Source: CAYJPV01 sp964547975
Lineage (GTDB): Bacteria; Acidobacteriota; Vicinamibacteria; Vicinamibacterales; JAKQTR01
Assembly (NCBI GenBank): GCA_964547975.1
Contig: CAZJRM010000292.1
Location: 1-5,366 of the forward strand
DNA length: 5,366 bases
Direction: 5' to 3'
A model generated the notes under the pieces. The model had not been told where the DNA came from and ran no database searches. It saw nothing but the letters and a program-made list of their open reading frames with translations. Below, piece by piece: positions 5,014 through 5,366 of this stretch; within the stretch, counting starts at the first letter, position 1; every line of letters begins with the position of its first letter. A program made the translations under genes and the position numbers.

Positions 5014-5366
5014 ATGAACTGGCTGGTCAAGGAAGAGCCGTCGAACTACAGCTTCTCGTCGCTGCAGCGTGACGGCCGGACCACCTGGTCCGGCGTCCGT
5101 AACCCCCTCGCCCAGAAACACCTCCGATCGATGCACGAGGGCGACCGCGTGTTCTTCTACCACACAGGTTCCGAGAAGGCCGTCGTCGGTATCGCGCGCG
5201 TGGCGTCGCCGCCGAAGCCGGACCCGGGCGACAAGGACGGCAAGCTCTGGGCCGCGGATATCGAACCCGTCGAACCGCTTCCAAGCCCCGTGAAGCTGTC
5301 GGCCATCAAGGCCGATCCGTTCTTCGCGGACTTCCTGCTCGTCCGAATGGGCCGGCTGTCGGTGAT
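5014..5366 (+). CDS. EVE domain-containing protein (C-terminus beyond window)
   Basis: The reading frame is open from the ATG at 5014 to the window edge, giving 117 residues of a PUA/YTH-like EVE domain. Diagnostic blocks are the N-terminal WLVKEEPSNYSF (3-14), the TTWSGVRN block (23-30) with the aromatic-rich site, GDRVFFYHTG (43-52), and VVGIARV (57-63). PUA-superfamily EVE domains bind modified bases in DNA or RNA. Stand-alone copies like this one are common in bacteria and have an unsettled role, whereas fused copies occur in modification-dependent restriction systems. Family members are usually about 130-160 residues, so only the last few tens of residues are missing. The start is supported by GGAG (5005-5008) 5 nt upstream. 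An ATG at 4983 is in another frame. No neighbour points to a restriction system. Confidence 0.93.
   Translation, partial: MNWLVKEEPSNYSFSSLQRDGRTTWSGVRNPLAQKHLRSMHEGDRVFFYHTGSEKAVVGIARVASPPKPDPGDKDGKLWAADIEPVEPLPSPVKLSAIKADPFFADFLLVRMGRLSV

Noticed and set aside
1..5366. CRISPR array, insertion sequence ends, second copy of the tRNA 3' end
   Set aside because: No regularly spaced repeats, no transposase, and no repeat of the tRNA-Ser 3' portion were found in the window.

Overview
The window is GC-rich DNA from a Gram-negative, didermic bacterium. Evidence for an outer membrane is a TonB-dependent receptor with an N-terminal carboxypeptidase-regulatory-like domain and two cleavable Sec signal peptides. 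The style of the tyrosine recombinase, the receptor architecture and a heptameric GAAGCCC/GAGGCCT intergenic repeat together remind me of Acidobacteriota (Vicinamibacteria-like). That placement is an inference from pattern memory, not from a search.

Layout, left to right. (1) 2-463, + strand: the C-terminal catalytic half of a tyrosine recombinase, cut by the window edge, with a strong hairpin in its last codons. (2) 475-564, - strand: an intact tRNA-Ser(GGA) with encoded CCA, whose 3' end faces the recombinase across 11 bp. This is the usual geometry of an integrative-element boundary. (3) 588-1757, - strand: an AAA_14/DUF4143 ATPase with all core motifs present. Its only visible promoter (a perfect TATAAT ending 6 nt before the ATG) implies a leaderless mRNA, and its stop codon lies inside an extended -10 that probably serves the tRNA. 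(4) 1758-2034: a regulatory region holding a TPP (THI-box) riboswitch followed by a convincing start-codon-sequestering hairpin. (5) 2035-4398, + strand: a complete TonB-dependent outer-membrane receptor controlled by that riboswitch, so most likely a thiamin or thiamin-precursor importer. (6) 4399-4456: a short convergent intergenic region of degenerate 7-mer repeats. (7) 4457-4870, - strand: a small secreted protein of unknown role. (8) 5014 to the window end, + strand: an EVE-domain (PUA-like) protein, missing only its C-terminus.

The most interesting system is the riboswitch/receptor unit. An 11-nt stretch of the aptamer's 3' closing strand (AGGGAACGATG, 1957-1967) is repeated exactly over the Shine-Dalgarno and start codon (2027-2037). 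One intervening segment (1995-2010) is complementary to both copies. This gives a complete, readable switch. With TPP, the aptamer holds its copy and the segment closes over the start codon (OFF). Without TPP, the segment pairs with the aptamer copy and frees the start (ON). The cell would thus make the outer-membrane thiamin receptor only when TPP is scarce. The other genes show no functional link to thiamin and appear to be independent transcription units.
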